Program-made: the position numbers and the translations under genes
In this document: positions 16,411 through 25,653 of the stretch, piece after piece
How the letters are laid out: the number at the start of each line of letters is the position of its first letter
Numbering within the stretch: position 1 is the stretch's first letter
Source of the DNA: Salinibaculum sp. SYNS191
GTDB lineage: Archaea > Halobacteriota > Halobacteria > Halobacteriales > Haloarculaceae
Assembly: GCF_037338445.1 (NCBI RefSeq)
Contig: NZ_CP147838.1
Span: forward strand, 992,001-1,056,000
Length of the DNA stretch: 64,000 bases
Reading direction: 5' to 3'
Notes under the pieces: model-generated
What the model was told of the DNA's origin: nothing
The model's input: only the letters and a program-made list of their open reading frames with translations
Database searches by the model: none

Positions 16411-17385
16411 TCACTCGTGGCCGCTGACGCTGACCGGCTCGTAGGGCTCCTCCAGCCACTCGATATCGCTGTCAGAGAGTGAGATGTCCAGCGCCGCCAC
16501 GGCGTCCTCCAGGTGCTCGACGCTGGTCGTGCCGACGATGGGCGCGTCCACCCAGTCCTTGTGGAGCACCCACGACAGCGCAATCTGGGCCATCGTGGCG
16601 TCCTTCTGGTCGGCCAGTTCCTGCACGCGCTCGTTTATTTCCTGGCCGTTGCCCTCGAAGTAGGGGTGTTCCTTCGCGTAGTCGTCGGACTCCCCGCGGG
16701 TCGTCGCGTCGAACTCCTCGTGGGGCCGGGCGAGATAGCCCCGCGCCAGCGGGCTCCACGGGATGACGCCGATGTCCTGCTTCTGGCAGTACGGCAGCAT
16801 CTCGCGTTCCTCCTCGCGGTAGAGGAGGCTGTAGTGGTTCTGCATCGTGAGAAACTGGTCCAGGCCCAGGCGCTCGCTGGTGTGCAGCGCCTCCGCGAAC
16901 TGGTGGGTCCACATCGAACTCGCGCCGAGGTAGCGGACCTTCTCGCGGCGGACGGCGTCGTCGAGCGCGCGCATGGTCTGCTCGATGGGCGTGTCCTCGT
17001 CCCAGCGGTGAATCTGGTAGAGGTCGATAGTGTCCATCCCCAGGCGCTCGCGGCTGGCGTCGAGTTCCTGCTCGATTGCCTTCCGGGAGAGCCCGCCGGA
17101 GTTGGGGTCGTCGTCGTCCATCTGGAAGTAGCCCTTCGTGGCGACGACCATCTCGTCGCGGCGGCCCTCCAGTGCATTCCCGACGATGCGCTCGGACTCG
17201 CCCTCCGAGTACATGTTGGCGGTGTCGAAGAAGTTGATGCCGAGGTCGATGGCCCGCTCGATGATGGGCTGGCTCTCCGCCTCGTCTAAGACCCACTCCC
17301 GCCAGTCGGGCGTCCCGAAGCTCATACAGCCCAGGCAGATGCGGCTGACCTCCATGCCGGTCTGGCCGAGTGTCGTGTACTCCAT
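16411..17385 (-). CDS. aldo/keto reductase
   Basis: I choose the ATG at 17385 (MEYTTLGQTGMEVSRICLGC), 324 residues, because it is where aldo/keto reductase homology begins; an in-frame ATG at 17424 would add 13 residues. The catalytic tetrad is visible: Asp in GINFFDTANMYSEGESE (with Tyr), Lys in VVATKGYFQMDD, and His in DLYQIHRWDE. NADPH-binding elements are GVIPWSPLARGYL near the middle and VDAPIVGTTSVEHLEDAV at the end. Cytoplasmic, substrate unknown. Convergent with the macro-domain gene (12-nt gap). Confidence 0.9.
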   Translation of the reverse strand: MEYTTLGQTGMEVSRICLGCMSFGTPDWREWVLDEAESQPIIERAIDLGINFFDTANMYSEGESERIVGNALEGRRDEMVVATKGYFQMDDDDPNSGGLSRKAIEQELDASRERLGMDTIDLYQIHRWDEDTPIEQTMRALDDAVRREKVRYLGASSMWTHQFAEALHTSERLGLDQFLTMQNHYSLLYREEEREMLPYCQKQDIGVIPWSPLARGYLARPHEEFDATTRGESDDYAKEHPYFEGNGQEINERVQELADQKDATMAQIALSWVLHKDWVDAPIVGTTSVEHLEDAVAALDISLSDSDIEWLEEPYEPVSVSGHE

Positions 17386-17513
17386 AGCGGTGCCTCGGGC
17401 GGCAGGGTCGAAAATGTTCGCCATGCGCCGGTTTCTGCGGGCCGTCCCTCCCGGCGGTACGGGGGGTCCGGTCGACGGTACTTTGAAGACGCCGCCGACG
17501 GCAGGTGAGAGCT

Positions 17514-18398
17514 GTGTCAGAGACGGACTCCGACAGCACTCTCGACGAGGTGTTCGGCGCAGTCGCCGACGAGACCCGTCTCGCCATCCTCCGTGCGCTC
17601 TGGGAAGAGCGGACGGCCGGGGAGGGACGGGACCACGAACCGGTCTCCTTCTCGGCGCTGCGGGAGGCGGTCGGCGTCCGTGACTCCGGTCGGTTCAACT
17701 ACCACCTCGACCAGCTGGTCCCCAACTTCGTCCACGACGCGGAGGACGGCTACAGGCTGACCTACGCCGGCAGGCGGATAATCGGGGCCGCCGTCTCCGG
17801 GGCCTACACGGATACCGGGACGGAACTCGCAGCGACACCGGTCGGCTCCTGTTCGGACCCCGAGTGCGACGGGGAGATAGCCGCCCGCTACGGCGCTGGT
17901 ACCGTCAGCGTCGAGTGCGACACCTGCGATGCCGAGTCGGTAATCTCCGCGCCGCCGATTCTCGTGGGGGCACACGACCCCGCGGAGGACCCGGACGTCC
18001 TCGACCGGTTCGTGCTCACGGTCATCCAGAAGACGGTTCGGGGCTTCTGTCGCCTCTGTAGCGGCCCGATGGAGGCGCGCGTCGCCCGAGGGGAACTCGA
18101 CGGGTGGCACGACGAGGGGGTGACGGTCGTCCACGAGTGCCAGGAGTGCGGGTCGACCTCCTACACCCCCGCCGTGGCGACGGTTATCGACCACCCCGCC
18201 GTCGTCTCACTGCTGCACGACGCCGGCGTCGACTACCGGGACGGCCTCCTCTGGCGGGAGACGAGCGCGTTCGACTGGGAGGAGAGCGTGGTCGGCGAGG
18301 ACCCGGTCAGGGTCGCGGTGACGATACGCGCCGGCGGCGAGGAACTCGTGGTCACGCTCGACGAGACTCTCGACGTCGTGGACTACGGCGACGAGTGA
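17514..18398 (+). CDS. ArsR-like winged-helix regulator with C-terminal zinc-binding region
   Basis: Starts at a GTG (17514, V-S-E-T-D); a GTG at 17505 is an alternative. About 294 residues. The N-terminal winged helix reads 'VFGAVADETRLAILRALWEE', 'FSALREAVGVRDSGRFNYHLDQL' and 'YRLTYAGRRIIGAA', the layout of haloarchaeal ArsR-family regulators. The C-terminal ~200 residues carry CxxC-type pairs (SDPEC..ECDTCDAE, FCRLCSGPM, HECQECGS), suggesting one or two structural zinc sites, a frequent haloarchaeal arrangement (DUF7351-like). A TATA-like CTTTGAA (17481-17487) lies ~30 nt upstream. DNA target unknown. Confidence 0.82.
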   Translation: MSETDSDSTLDEVFGAVADETRLAILRALWEERTAGEGRDHEPVSFSALREAVGVRDSGRFNYHLDQLVPNFVHDAEDGYRLTYAGRRIIGAAVSGAYTDTGTELAATPVGSCSDPECDGEIAARYGAGTVSVECDTCDAESVISAPPILVGAHDPAEDPDVLDRFVLTVIQKTVRGFCRLCSGPMEARVARGELDGWHDEGVTVVHECQECGSTSYTPAVATVIDHPAVVSLLHDAGVDYRDGLLWRETSAFDWEESVVGEDPVRVAVTIRAGGEELVVTLDETLDVVDYGDE

Positions 18399-18425
18399 GC
18401 GCCGTGGAACGAGCGCGGAGACGTC

Positions 18426-19505
18426 CTACAGTGACTCTGCGTCGATACCGTCCGCGTAGCGGCGCGTGACCGCATAGAGGGCGACGGCGAGGACGGCGAA
18501 GCCGGCGACGTGGGCGTAGGTCGTCGCCGTAGCGCTGTCGACGGCGAGTTTCGCGGCCGTCGTCGCGGGGTGTTCTGGCAGCAGGACGGCCGCGCCGAAG
18601 AGGACGATGACCAGCACCGAGTACAGCAACTGGGCCTGCCGGCGCTTGGCAGTCAGCAGGCCGAGCAGCGTCCCGACGACCACGACGATAGTGGCGATGG
18701 CGGTCACGAACAGGAGTATCGGGACGACGTTCGCGATGGCGATGTTGTTGACCGACAGCAGCAGAATCCACAGCGCCGCCTGCAGCGGGGCGAGCAGAAT
18801 CATCCCCGCGGCCTTCCCGTCGACGATGTCGACCAGCGACACCGGCGCGACCCGGAGCAACTCCAGCGTCCCGCGCTCTATCTCCTCCGTGATTGCGTCC
18901 ACCGAGACCGACCCGCTAATAAAGGGGGGCAAGAAGAGCAGGAGGGGAATCAGGACGGTGTAGGTGAACCCGAAGTAGGGGCTGGAGTCGGACTCCGCCG
19001 GCGGTTCGATGGGCTGGAAGGTGAGACTCGCCGCCCGCCGGTCGCGCTCCTGGGACTCCAGTTCGGTCAGCACCCCCCGTATCTGGACGACGATGAGCGT
19101 CGTCCGGATGTTCTCGGCTGGTGCCGTCGCTATCACCGATAGCTTGCTCCCCGAGTCCGTCGGCACCGTCGTGCCCGTCAGGACGGCGTTGACACGGCCC
19201 TCGTCGAACGCCTCCAGGGCCTGCCCGCGGTCCGCGTAAGCCCGCGTCTGCAGGCCGTCCGCCTCGCGGGCCGCGGCGAGCAGTTCGTCCTGCGTCTCGC
19301 CGGTCACGCCGACGGTCACCTGGCCGCTCTCGACGGAACTGGGGTCGTACAGCGAGGTCAGCCCGACCACCAGGAACGACGAGAACGCGGCGATGAAAAG
19401 CTGGATGAGCAGCGCGAGCACGATGGTCTTCTCGCGGGACAGCGACGCCAGTTCCCGCCTGGCGATGGTCGTCCGGGCATCCGCGAGGAGGCCGTCGTCA
19501 GACAA
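18426..19505 (-). CDS. ABC-2 type transporter permease
   Basis: 359 residues; translation appears to start at TTG (19505, M-S-D-D-G-L-L), overlapping the end of the upstream permease gene by 8 nt; no nearby ATG or GTG fits. One N-terminal helix (TIVLALLIQLFIAAFSSFLV) is followed by an extracellular domain and then five membrane helices (VLIPLLLFLPPFISGSVSVD, ILLAPLQAALWILLLSVNN, IPLLLFVTAIATIVVVVGTL and others). 'REL' and 'EEIERGTLELLRVAPVS' are typical of ABC-2 permeases such as NatB. It is the third gene of an operon with the PrsW-fused permease and the ATPase at 21371-22255. Confidence 0.82.
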   Translation of the reverse strand: MSDDGLLADARTTIARRELASLSREKTIVLALLIQLFIAAFSSFLVVGLTSLYDPSSVESGQVTVGVTGETQDELLAAAREADGLQTRAYADRGQALEAFDEGRVNAVLTGTTVPTDSGSKLSVIATAPAENIRTTLIVVQIRGVLTELESQERDRRAASLTFQPIEPPAESDSSPYFGFTYTVLIPLLLFLPPFISGSVSVDAITEEIERGTLELLRVAPVSLVDIVDGKAAGMILLAPLQAALWILLLSVNNIAIANVVPILLFVTAIATIVVVVGTLLGLLTAKRRQAQLLYSVLVIVLFGAAVLLPEHPATTAAKLAVDSATATTYAHVAGFAVLAVALYAVTRRYADGIDAESL

Positions 19506-21369
19506 GGTCGCTCACCACCGTGAAGACCGTGTAGTTGTACGCGAAGTGGACGACGATGGCGGTGGTCAGCGCGGCGGCGTAGGCCCGCCGGTTCCGGCTG
19601 GCCCCGACCGCCGAGATGGCGGCGGTGACGACGTGCAAGAGCAGCGGCGCGAGCAGCGAGGCACCGAGCAAGAGCAGCGGGTCCGACCCCTGGATGAGTC
19701 CGGTCTGCAGTCCCGCCTGGCCGGTCGCGATGTCCTCCAGTCCGACCAGTTGAGCGATGGCCGTCAGCTTCTCCGCGAGGAAGAAGCCGACGCCGCTGAT
19801 GGCGCCGACGATTAGTGCGGTCGTCAGTCCCTTCGAGAAGCGCCGGTGGGCGTAGCCGGCGTAGACGTGCAGGCTCTTGGCTACCTCCTCGACGACCGCC
19901 ACGGCGACGAGCACGAGCGGAATCGACAGCTCCTGCAGGGCAAACAGCGTCGCGATGGCGAGCAGTTCCAGCACGAAGACGAAGGGGAGCAACAGCATCG
20001 TGAGCAGGCCGACCTGCCAGCGCGTGTGGACCCGCCCGGCCAGCGCGTCCAGCACCTTCAGCGGAATCGACCGCTGGGCGAACATGTCCTCCTCGCGGTA
20101 CAGGCCGGCGCCGAGACCGAACAGCACGAAGGCGGTCAAAAGCGGCGGCGTCACGGAGAACAGGAACTCGGTCGCAGAGACCGCCTGGCCCTGCAGGTCA
20201 CGAACGACGATGGTCAGCGGCGAGATGAGCGCGATGGGGTTGACGTCGGTGAAGATGGCGGGAACGAAGGCGTAGCTGGTCAGCGACACCGTGATGGTGA
20301 CCGTCACGAAGGTGAGTTCCTTGAACGACCGCGCGAACATCGCGCCGAGGAACGTCGCCGAGAGAAAGAGGAGGACCACCGGGGCGACGGCGACCAGCGA
20401 GACCAGGCCGCCGAGTTCGCCCGTCGAGAGGTAGGTCAGCCCGACAGCGATGGCGCCCTCGACGAGCAATGCGCCCGCGAAGTACGGCAGCGTCTTCCCG
20501 CCGATGATGTCGAACCGGGAGACGGGCGAGACCAGCAGGAGTTCCCCGCGGCGGTTCAGCCGCTCGGAGAGGATGGTGCTGCCGTAGGCCTGGATGAGGA
20601 AGTTCAGCGGGATAATGAAGACGAACGCGAGCACGAGCGACTGGAAGGGGAAGGGCGGCGAGATGTTCGACGGCGAGTCGACGGTCGTGTCGTCGCCGGT
20701 GAGTTGCGAGCCGAGGCCGCCGAGGCCACCAGCCGCGCCGCCGGTACTGCCGCCCCCGCTGCCGCCGGCCGCGGCTCCGCTTCCACCGTCGGTTCCGCTC
20801 CCGTCACCCGAACCGCCGGTCGTGCCGTCGCCGTCAGTGCCACTGCCGCCGTCGGTCCCGCTGCCACCGTCAGTCGCACCACCGTCACCGCCGGCCCCGC
20901 TGTCGACGCGGAAGGACGTGCCGGCACCGGACTGGTCGCGGTACTGCAGCGTGACCGAGACGGGGAAGGCGGCGGTTCGGTTGTCCTCCTGTCGCAACTG
21001 CTCGGTGTTGTAGCGCTCGACAGAGTTGCGCAGTTCCTCCGCGGCCGCTTTGCTCTTCGGCGAGTCGACCGCGTAGACGTCCCGTCCCTGGACGAGCAGG
21101 TCGATGGACTCGCCCAGTTCCGCCTCCTCGGGCGGCCGGACGGCGAAGGTGTCGTCGTCCTGCACCACCTCGTAGTAGGGGCTGTCCCCGGTGACGCCGA
21201 CGCGGTACAGCCCCTCGTCGAGTACCGCGCCCTGCCCGGCCACGAACGGCGCGAGCACGCCGATGAAGGCGATGGCGACGGCGGCGACGATAATCGTCCG
21301 GCGGTCGATACCGCCGGCGTTCTTGGTCACCTCCCACTTCGCGATGCGGAGGAGTTTCCTGGGGTTCAC
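19498..21369 (-). CDS. ABC-2 permease fused to PrsW-type intramembrane protease
   Basis: 623 residues, GTG start at 21369, one base after the stop of the ATPase gene. Residues ~1-45 hold the first helix; ~45-160 an outside domain; ~160-225 a Gly/Ser/Thr/Asp low-complexity linker; then permease helices including 'NRRGELLLVSPVSRFDIIGGK'. From ~residue 440 a second helical bundle begins with the PrsW signature VVEEVAKSLHVYAG (EExxK), followed by GVGFFLAEKLTA, LLLHVVTAAISAVG and IVVHFAYNY, which supply the conserved Glu and His residues of PrsW/CPBP-related glutamic-type membrane proteases. So one polypeptide combines half an exporter with a protease. Confidence 0.82.
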   Translation of the reverse strand: MNPRKLLRIAKWEVTKNAGGIDRRTIIVAAVAIAFIGVLAPFVAGQGAVLDEGLYRVGVTGDSPYYEVVQDDDTFAVRPPEEAELGESIDLLVQGRDVYAVDSPKSKAAAEELRNSVERYNTEQLRQEDNRTAAFPVSVTLQYRDQSGAGTSFRVDSGAGGDGGATDGGSGTDGGSGTDGDGTTGGSGDGSGTDGGSGAAAGGSGGGSTGGAAGGLGGLGSQLTGDDTTVDSPSNISPPFPFQSLVLAFVFIIPLNFLIQAYGSTILSERLNRRGELLLVSPVSRFDIIGGKTLPYFAGALLVEGAIAVGLTYLSTGELGGLVSLVAVAPVVLLFLSATFLGAMFARSFKELTFVTVTITVSLTSYAFVPAIFTDVNPIALISPLTIVVRDLQGQAVSATEFLFSVTPPLLTAFVLFGLGAGLYREEDMFAQRSIPLKVLDALAGRVHTRWQVGLLTMLLLPFVFVLELLAIATLFALQELSIPLVLVAVAVVEEVAKSLHVYAGYAHRRFSKGLTTALIVGAISGVGFFLAEKLTAIAQLVGLEDIATGQAGLQTGLIQGSDPLLLLGASLLAPLLLHVVTAAISAVGASRNRRAYAAALTTAIVVHFAYNYTVFTVVSDLV

Positions 21370-21370
21370 G

Positions 21371-22255
21371 CTAGGCCTCCGACCGCCGGCGGCCCGACTC
21401 CGCGACGTTCAGGAACACCTCCTCCAGACTCGACTCCTCGGTCCGGATGTCCGCAACCTCTCCGCCCGCCGCCTCGGCCGCCTCGCGGACGGACTCGACG
21501 GCGTCCATGCTCTCGACGACGCGGCGGTACTGGCCGTTCTCGCGGACGCTGTCGGGCACCTCGACGGTCGTGTAGACGTGGTACTCGGTGTCGCCGTACT
21601 CGCGCTGGAGGGCGTCGAGGTCGCCCTTCGCGACGATTTCGCCCTCGTTCATGATGGCGACGCGGTCGCAGATGGACTCGACGTGAAAGAGGTTGTGCGC
21701 GCTGAAGACGATGGTCTTGCCCTCCTCGGCGAGGCGCTCGGTGAACTGGATGATGTAGTTGGTCGTCAGCGGGTCCAGCCCGCTCGCTGGCTCGTCGTAG
21801 ATGAGCACGTCGGGGTCGTTGATGAGCGACCGGGCGATAGCGACCTTCCGTTTCATCCCCTTCGACATGTCCCCGAGTTGGCGCGTGCGGTGTTCCAGGT
21901 CGAGTTCGGAGAGCGTCTCGTCGATTCGGTCGTCGGCCACAGAGCGGGGCACGTCGTAGAGGTCGGCGAAGAAGCGAAGATAGGACAGCGGGGTCATCTC
22001 CTCGTACAGCGGGGACTCCTCGGGCAGAAAGCCCAGGCGCTTTCGCATCTCGGTGTCCTCCGCGTCGTAGCCGGCGACGGTGGCGGACCCGGCGGTCGGT
22101 TCGAGCAGGCCGGCGAGCATCTTCAGCGTCGTCGTCTTGCCGGCCCCGTTCGGGCCGATGATGCCGAACACCTCGCCGGCGTCGACGGCGAAGGTGCTGC
22201 CCTCGACTGCGGCGAAATCGCCGTACTCCTTGCGGAGGTCACGCGCCTCTATCAT
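21371..22255 (-). CDS. ABC transporter ATP-binding protein
   Basis: 294 residues. Walker A GIIGPNGAGKTTTLKMLAGL, Q-loop region LGFLPEESPLYEE, signature 'LGDMSKGMKRKVAIARSL' (a MSKGM variant of LSGGQ, as in NatA-like exporters), Walker B DVLIYDEPASGLDP, H-loop IVFSAHNLFHVESI. The ~70-residue C-terminal extension is typical of ABC-2 exporter ATPases. First gene of a three-gene operon with the PrsW-fused permease and a second permease; this resembles Na+/drug exporters of the NatAB type, but the cargo is unknown. Confidence 0.92.
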   Translation of the reverse strand: MIEARDLRKEYGDFAAVEGSTFAVDAGEVFGIIGPNGAGKTTTLKMLAGLLEPTAGSATVAGYDAEDTEMRKRLGFLPEESPLYEEMTPLSYLRFFADLYDVPRSVADDRIDETLSELDLEHRTRQLGDMSKGMKRKVAIARSLINDPDVLIYDEPASGLDPLTTNYIIQFTERLAEEGKTIVFSAHNLFHVESICDRVAIMNEGEIVAKGDLDALQREYGDTEYHVYTTVEVPDSVRENGQYRRVVESMDAVESVREAAEAAGGEVADIRTEESSLEEVFLNVAESGRRRSEA

Positions 22256-22329
22256 CTAGGCCGTCGTTACGAACGCGGGAATGTATAGTTTGGCTCCCCC
22301 TTTTTCACGTTTGATAGCGTGATAGCTGT

Positions 22330-22752
22330 ATGAGCCGGGACATCGGCATCGAGCGGACGCCGGACGGCAGACGACTGGTCGTCTCACGGCACGTCGACGC
22401 GGACCGGGATGCGGCGTGGGACCTGCTGACTGACACCGAGCGCTGGCCGGAGTGGGGACCGTCGGTGCGGGCCGTCGACTGCGACACCCGCTACATCGAG
22501 GGCGGGACCACCGGCCGCGTGCGGATTCCCGGCGGGGTCTGGGTCCCCTTCGAGATTACGACCTGCGCGGACTACCGGTGGACGTGGCGGGTCGGGCGGG
22601 TCCCGGCGACGGGTCACCGCGTCGAGGAGGACGGCGACGGCTGTCGGGTCGGGTTCGAGATACCGGTGCTGGCGGGCGGGTACGCGCCGGTCTGTGTGCG
22701 GGCGCTGGGGAAGATCGAGGAGAGACTAGAGGGGAGTGAGACCGCTGGGTGA
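22330..22752 (+). CDS. SRPBCC (START-like) family protein
   Basis: 140 residues. 'RRLVVSRHVDADRDAAWDLLTDTERWPEWGPSVRAVD' is the classic polyketide-cyclase/SRPBCC opening, followed by strands 'GRVRIPGGVWVPFEITTCADYRWTWRV' and a C-terminal helix (VRALGKIEERL). The fold binds hydrophobic ligands; the ligand is unknown. It is divergent from the ABC ATPase gene, with an AT-rich 74-bp shared promoter region (22256-22329) containing a TTTTT stretch and ATGTATAG. Confidence 0.82.
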   Translation: MSRDIGIERTPDGRRLVVSRHVDADRDAAWDLLTDTERWPEWGPSVRAVDCDTRYIEGGTTGRVRIPGGVWVPFEITTCADYRWTWRVGRVPATGHRVEEDGDGCRVGFEIPVLAGGYAPVCVRALGKIEERLEGSETAG

Positions 22753-22761
22753 GAACCGAAC

Positions 22762-22998
22762 TCAGGGAACTTCGAGACGTACGTCGGTCACTTTGTGGAT
22801 GTCCTCGCCGATGCCTTTCCCGTCGCAGTCCTCGTTCGGACAGCGATAGTGCCAGCCGTCCTCCGTGGCCGCTCGTTCCGCGAAGCGCTCGCCACAGTCG
22901 TCACAGAAGAGCTGCCCTTCCGAGCAGTTGTCCTGATGGAGTTCGAGTTCGAGTTCGGATGCAAATGTTCGCTTGCAGTCCCGGCAAGTGTGTGGCAT
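22762..22998 (-). CDS. small zinc-finger protein (C2H2-like plus two CxxC pairs)
   Basis: 78 residues. MPHTCRDCKRTFASELELEL then HQDNC gives a C2HC/C2H2-type finger, followed by LFCDDCGERF and YRCPNEDCDG, two CxxC-type pairs that could form a second zinc site. On the minus strand a TTTTAAG box lies ~30 nt upstream of the ATG, supporting a leaderless start. Small single- or double-finger proteins are abundant in haloarchaea; some affect transcription or biofilm formation, but nothing here specifies the role. Confidence 0.8.
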   Translation of the reverse strand: MPHTCRDCKRTFASELELELHQDNCSEGQLFCDDCGERFAERAATEDGWHYRCPNEDCDGKGIGEDIHKVTDVRLEVP

Positions 22999-23202
22999 AT
23001 TCTAAATATTCTGTTCCACATCTTAAAACTGCATCGGAACGTTCACGGACGGCGGTTGCAGCACTGAGCGGGGCCGTTTCGGGGCCCGTGGCCCACAGAC
23101 GGTCCCGGTATGAGTTGCCTACCGGAGAGAAAACGGGACGTACCGGCGGGCGACACTCGCACGACCGGAACCGTTCTGCCCCTCGCCGGCGTAGGTGCTT
23201 GC

Positions 23203-23484
23203 ATGTCAACGGAAGAGAGGGTCCGGGTATGGCTGGTCGAGCGGACCTACGGCGACGACGAACAGAACCTCATCATCCTCACCTACGCCACGCCGGACGG
23301 GAGCCAGTCCTTCCGCAAGGAGCGGGCACTGACGAGTTTCACCGGCGACGAGCGCGGGACGAAAGCGGCGCTGGACGTCTCGCCGACGAACCTGAGCGAC
23401 GTCACTGACGAGCAGACCCGACAGCAGTACGCCGCCGAGGCGGAGCGGATGGCCGCCAGTCACGACCCGGACGACACTATCTGA
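23203..23484 (+). CDS. small haloarchaeal protein, unknown
   Basis: Start ATG at 23203 (MSTEERVRVWLVERTYGDDE), 93 residues; the frame upstream to 23110 is probably not coding. Acidic, no membrane segment. The first half looks like a beta-sheet core (VWLVERTYGDDEQNLIILTY, then GSQSFRKERALTSF) and the second half a helix. I recognise it only as a type of short conserved haloarchaeal protein; no function can be given. It converges on sucD with a 40-nt gap. Confidence 0.65.
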   Translation: MSTEERVRVWLVERTYGDDEQNLIILTYATPDGSQSFRKERALTSFTGDERGTKAALDVSPTNLSDVTDEQTRQQYAAEAERMAASHDPDDTI

Positions 23485-23524
23485 ACGGGCGAAAAACGCG
23501 AGAGAAACGGAACGCGGCGGCCGA

Positions 23525-24394
23525 CTACAGGATGTCCTCGATGTGTTCGGTGACTTCCTCGGGGGTGTCACCGACGGGGACGCCGACGCTCTCCAGAGCG
23601 TCGATCTTCGAGGCCGCGGTGCCGGTGCCCGAACCGGAAACGATAGCGCCCGCGTGGCCCATGCGCTTGCCCGGCGGGGCGGTACGGCCGGCGATGAAGC
23701 CGACGACTGGCGTGTCCATGTACTCGCCGATGTAGTCGGCGGCCTCCTCCTCGTCCTCGCCACCGATTTCGCCGCACATCACGATGGCGTGGGTCTCGGG
23801 GTCCTCCTCGAACAGTTCCAGCGCGTCGATGAAGTCCGTCCCGATGATCGGGTCGCCGCCGATGCCGACGGCGGTGGACTGGCCCAGGCCGCGGTCCGTG
23901 AGGCTGTCGACGACCTGGTAGGTCAGCGTGCCCGACCGGGAGACCAGGCCGACGTTGCCCGACGAGAAGATGTTGCCCGGCAGGATGCCGAGTTTGGACT
24001 CGCCCGGCGTGATGATGCCCGGACAGTTCGGCCCGATCATGTACGTGTCCGTCTCGTTCAGCCGGCGGTAGACGCGGCTGACGTCCTGGGTCGGGATGCC
24101 CTCCGTGATGGCGACCACGAGGTCGACGTCGGCGTCGATGGCCTCGAACAGCGCGTCGCCGGCGAAGGCCGGCGGGACGAAGACGACCGAGGCGTCCGCG
24201 TCCTCCTCGTCGGCCGCGCGCGCGACGGTGTCGTAGACCGGGACGCCGGCGACCTCCTGGCCGCCCTTGCCCGGCACCGCGCCGGCGACGACGTTGGTGC
24301 CGTACTCCATCATCTGCTCGGTGTGGAAGCGGCCCTCGCCGCCCGTGATGCCCTGCACGACCACGCGGGTGTCCTCGTCGACGAGCACGGACAT
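23525..24394 (-). CDS. sucD: succinate-CoA ligase (ADP/GDP-forming), alpha subunit
   Basis: 289 residues, full length. The CoA-binding N-terminal domain begins [20 protein letters not shown]; '[17 protein letters not shown]' and the phosphohistidine loop 'GHAGAIVSG' are canonical (His in GHAGA is phosphorylated). Catalyses the substrate-level phosphorylation step of the TCA cycle, succinyl-CoA + ADP + Pi to succinate + ATP + CoA, as a heterotetramer with SucC. Its ATG overlaps the sucC stop by one base (TAATG), so the two are co-translated. Confidence 0.97.
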   Translation of the reverse strand: MSVLVDEDTRVVVQGITGGEGRFHTEQMMEYGTNVVAGAVPGKGGQEVAGVPVYDTVARAADEEDADASVVFVPPAFAGDALFEAIDADVDLVVAITEGIPTQDVSRVYRRLNETDTYMIGPNCPGIITPGESKLGILPGNIFSSGNVGLVSRSGTLTYQVVDSLTDRGLGQSTAVGIGGDPIIGTDFIDALELFEEDPETHAIVMCGEIGGEDEEEAADYIGEYMDTPVVGFIAGRTAPPGKRMGHAGAIVSGSGTGTAASKIDALESVGVPVGDTPEEVTEHIEDIL

Positions 24395-25539
24395 TATTCG
24401 TTCACCTCCTCGGCGAGTGCGACGGTCGCCTGGACGGCGTCTTCGAGCGTTGCCTCCACCTGCACGAGGTCGGTGTTGAGAATCTCCATGCCTTCCTCCG
24501 CTTTCGTGCCGGCGAGTCGGACGACCACCGGCTTCGGAATCTCGTCGAACTGTTCGAGTGCCGTATTGATGCCCTCGGCCACCTCGTCACCGCGGGTGAT
24601 GCCGCCGAAGATGTTGAAGACCACCGCGTCGACGTTCTCGTCGGAGAACACCATGTCGAGCGCGTTCGTGACGCGTTCGGCCTTCGCGCCGCCGCCGATG
24701 TCGAGGAAGTTCGCCGGCTTGCCGCCGTAGTAGTCGACGAGGTCCAGCGTCGTCATCACGAGGCCGGCCCCGTTGCCGATGATGCCGACGTTGCCCTCCA
24801 GGCGGACGTAGTCGAAGCCGTACTCGTTTGCCTTGGCTTCGAGTTCGTCCTCGGCGGCCTCCTCCTCCATCTCCGCGAGGTCCGGGTGTCGGAACAGCGA
24901 GTCGCCGTCGATGTTCATGACGGCGTCGGCCGCGACGACCTCGTCGTCGCTCGTGACCATCAGCGGGTTGATCTCGGCGTCGCTGCCGTCCTTCTCGTCC
25001 CAGAGTTCGTAGAGCGTGGTGAGAACAGACGCGACGTCGCCGGCGATGTCGCGGTCGACGCCGGCGTCGTAGACGGCCTTGCGGGCCTGGTAGGGGTGCA
25101 TCCCGAAGGCGGGGTCGATGTGCTCGCGGGCGATGGCGTCGGGGTCCTCCTCGGCGACCTCCTCGATGTTGACGCCGCCGCGGGTCGAGACCATGGCGAC
25201 GGGCTTGCCCTCGCCGCGGTCCATCGTGACGCCGACGTAGAGTTCGTTGACGAAGTCGACGGCCGCCTCGACGAGCACGCGGTCGACGTGGTAGCCCTTG
25301 AGGTCCATCCCGATGATGTCCTCGGCGGCCTCACGCGCCTCGTCCTCGTCGTCGACGAGTTTGATGCCGCCCGCCTTGCCACGTCCGCCGACGTGTACCT
25401 GCGCCTTGATCGCACACGGATAGCCGACCTCCTCGGCGGCCGCGACCGCCTCGTCGACCGTCGAGGCGAGCGCCGACGCCGGTGTCGGAATCCCGGCCTC
25501 CGCAAAGACCTGCTTGGCCTGATACTCGTGGAGTCTCAT
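24394..25539 (-). CDS. sucC: succinate-CoA ligase (ADP-forming), beta subunit
   Basis: Start ATG at 25539 ([20 protein letters not shown]), the conserved N-terminus of SucC; an ATG 30 nt upstream is spurious. 381 residues. ATP-grasp features: '[20 protein letters not shown]', 'DAEINPLMV' and '[16 protein letters not shown]' (written without spaces in the protein as [15 protein letters not shown]). Forms the nucleotide-binding half of succinyl-CoA synthetase. On the minus strand GTTTTATG at 25567-25574 is a likely TATA box. sucC-sucD order in a two-gene operon is standard. Confidence 0.97.
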   Translation of the reverse strand: MRLHEYQAKQVFAEAGIPTPASALASTVDEAVAAAEEVGYPCAIKAQVHVGGRGKAGGIKLVDDEDEAREAAEDIIGMDLKGYHVDRVLVEAAVDFVNELYVGVTMDRGEGKPVAMVSTRGGVNIEEVAEEDPDAIAREHIDPAFGMHPYQARKAVYDAGVDRDIAGDVASVLTTLYELWDEKDGSDAEINPLMVTSDDEVVAADAVMNIDGDSLFRHPDLAEMEEEAAEDELEAKANEYGFDYVRLEGNVGIIGNGAGLVMTTLDLVDYYGGKPANFLDIGGGAKAERVTNALDMVFSDENVDAVVFNIFGGITRGDEVAEGINTALEQFDEIPKPVVVRLAGTKAEEGMEILNTDLVQVEATLEDAVQATVALAEEVNE

Positions 25540-25653
25540 ACGTGCTGAAGTCGGGATTGGGAGGCGCATAAAACCCGCTCATTCGCCCGTCGACTCCCGC
25601 TTTGGCGACGCCTCGGCCCGGGACTTTTCTCACCGGAACCCGTAGACTGCGGC

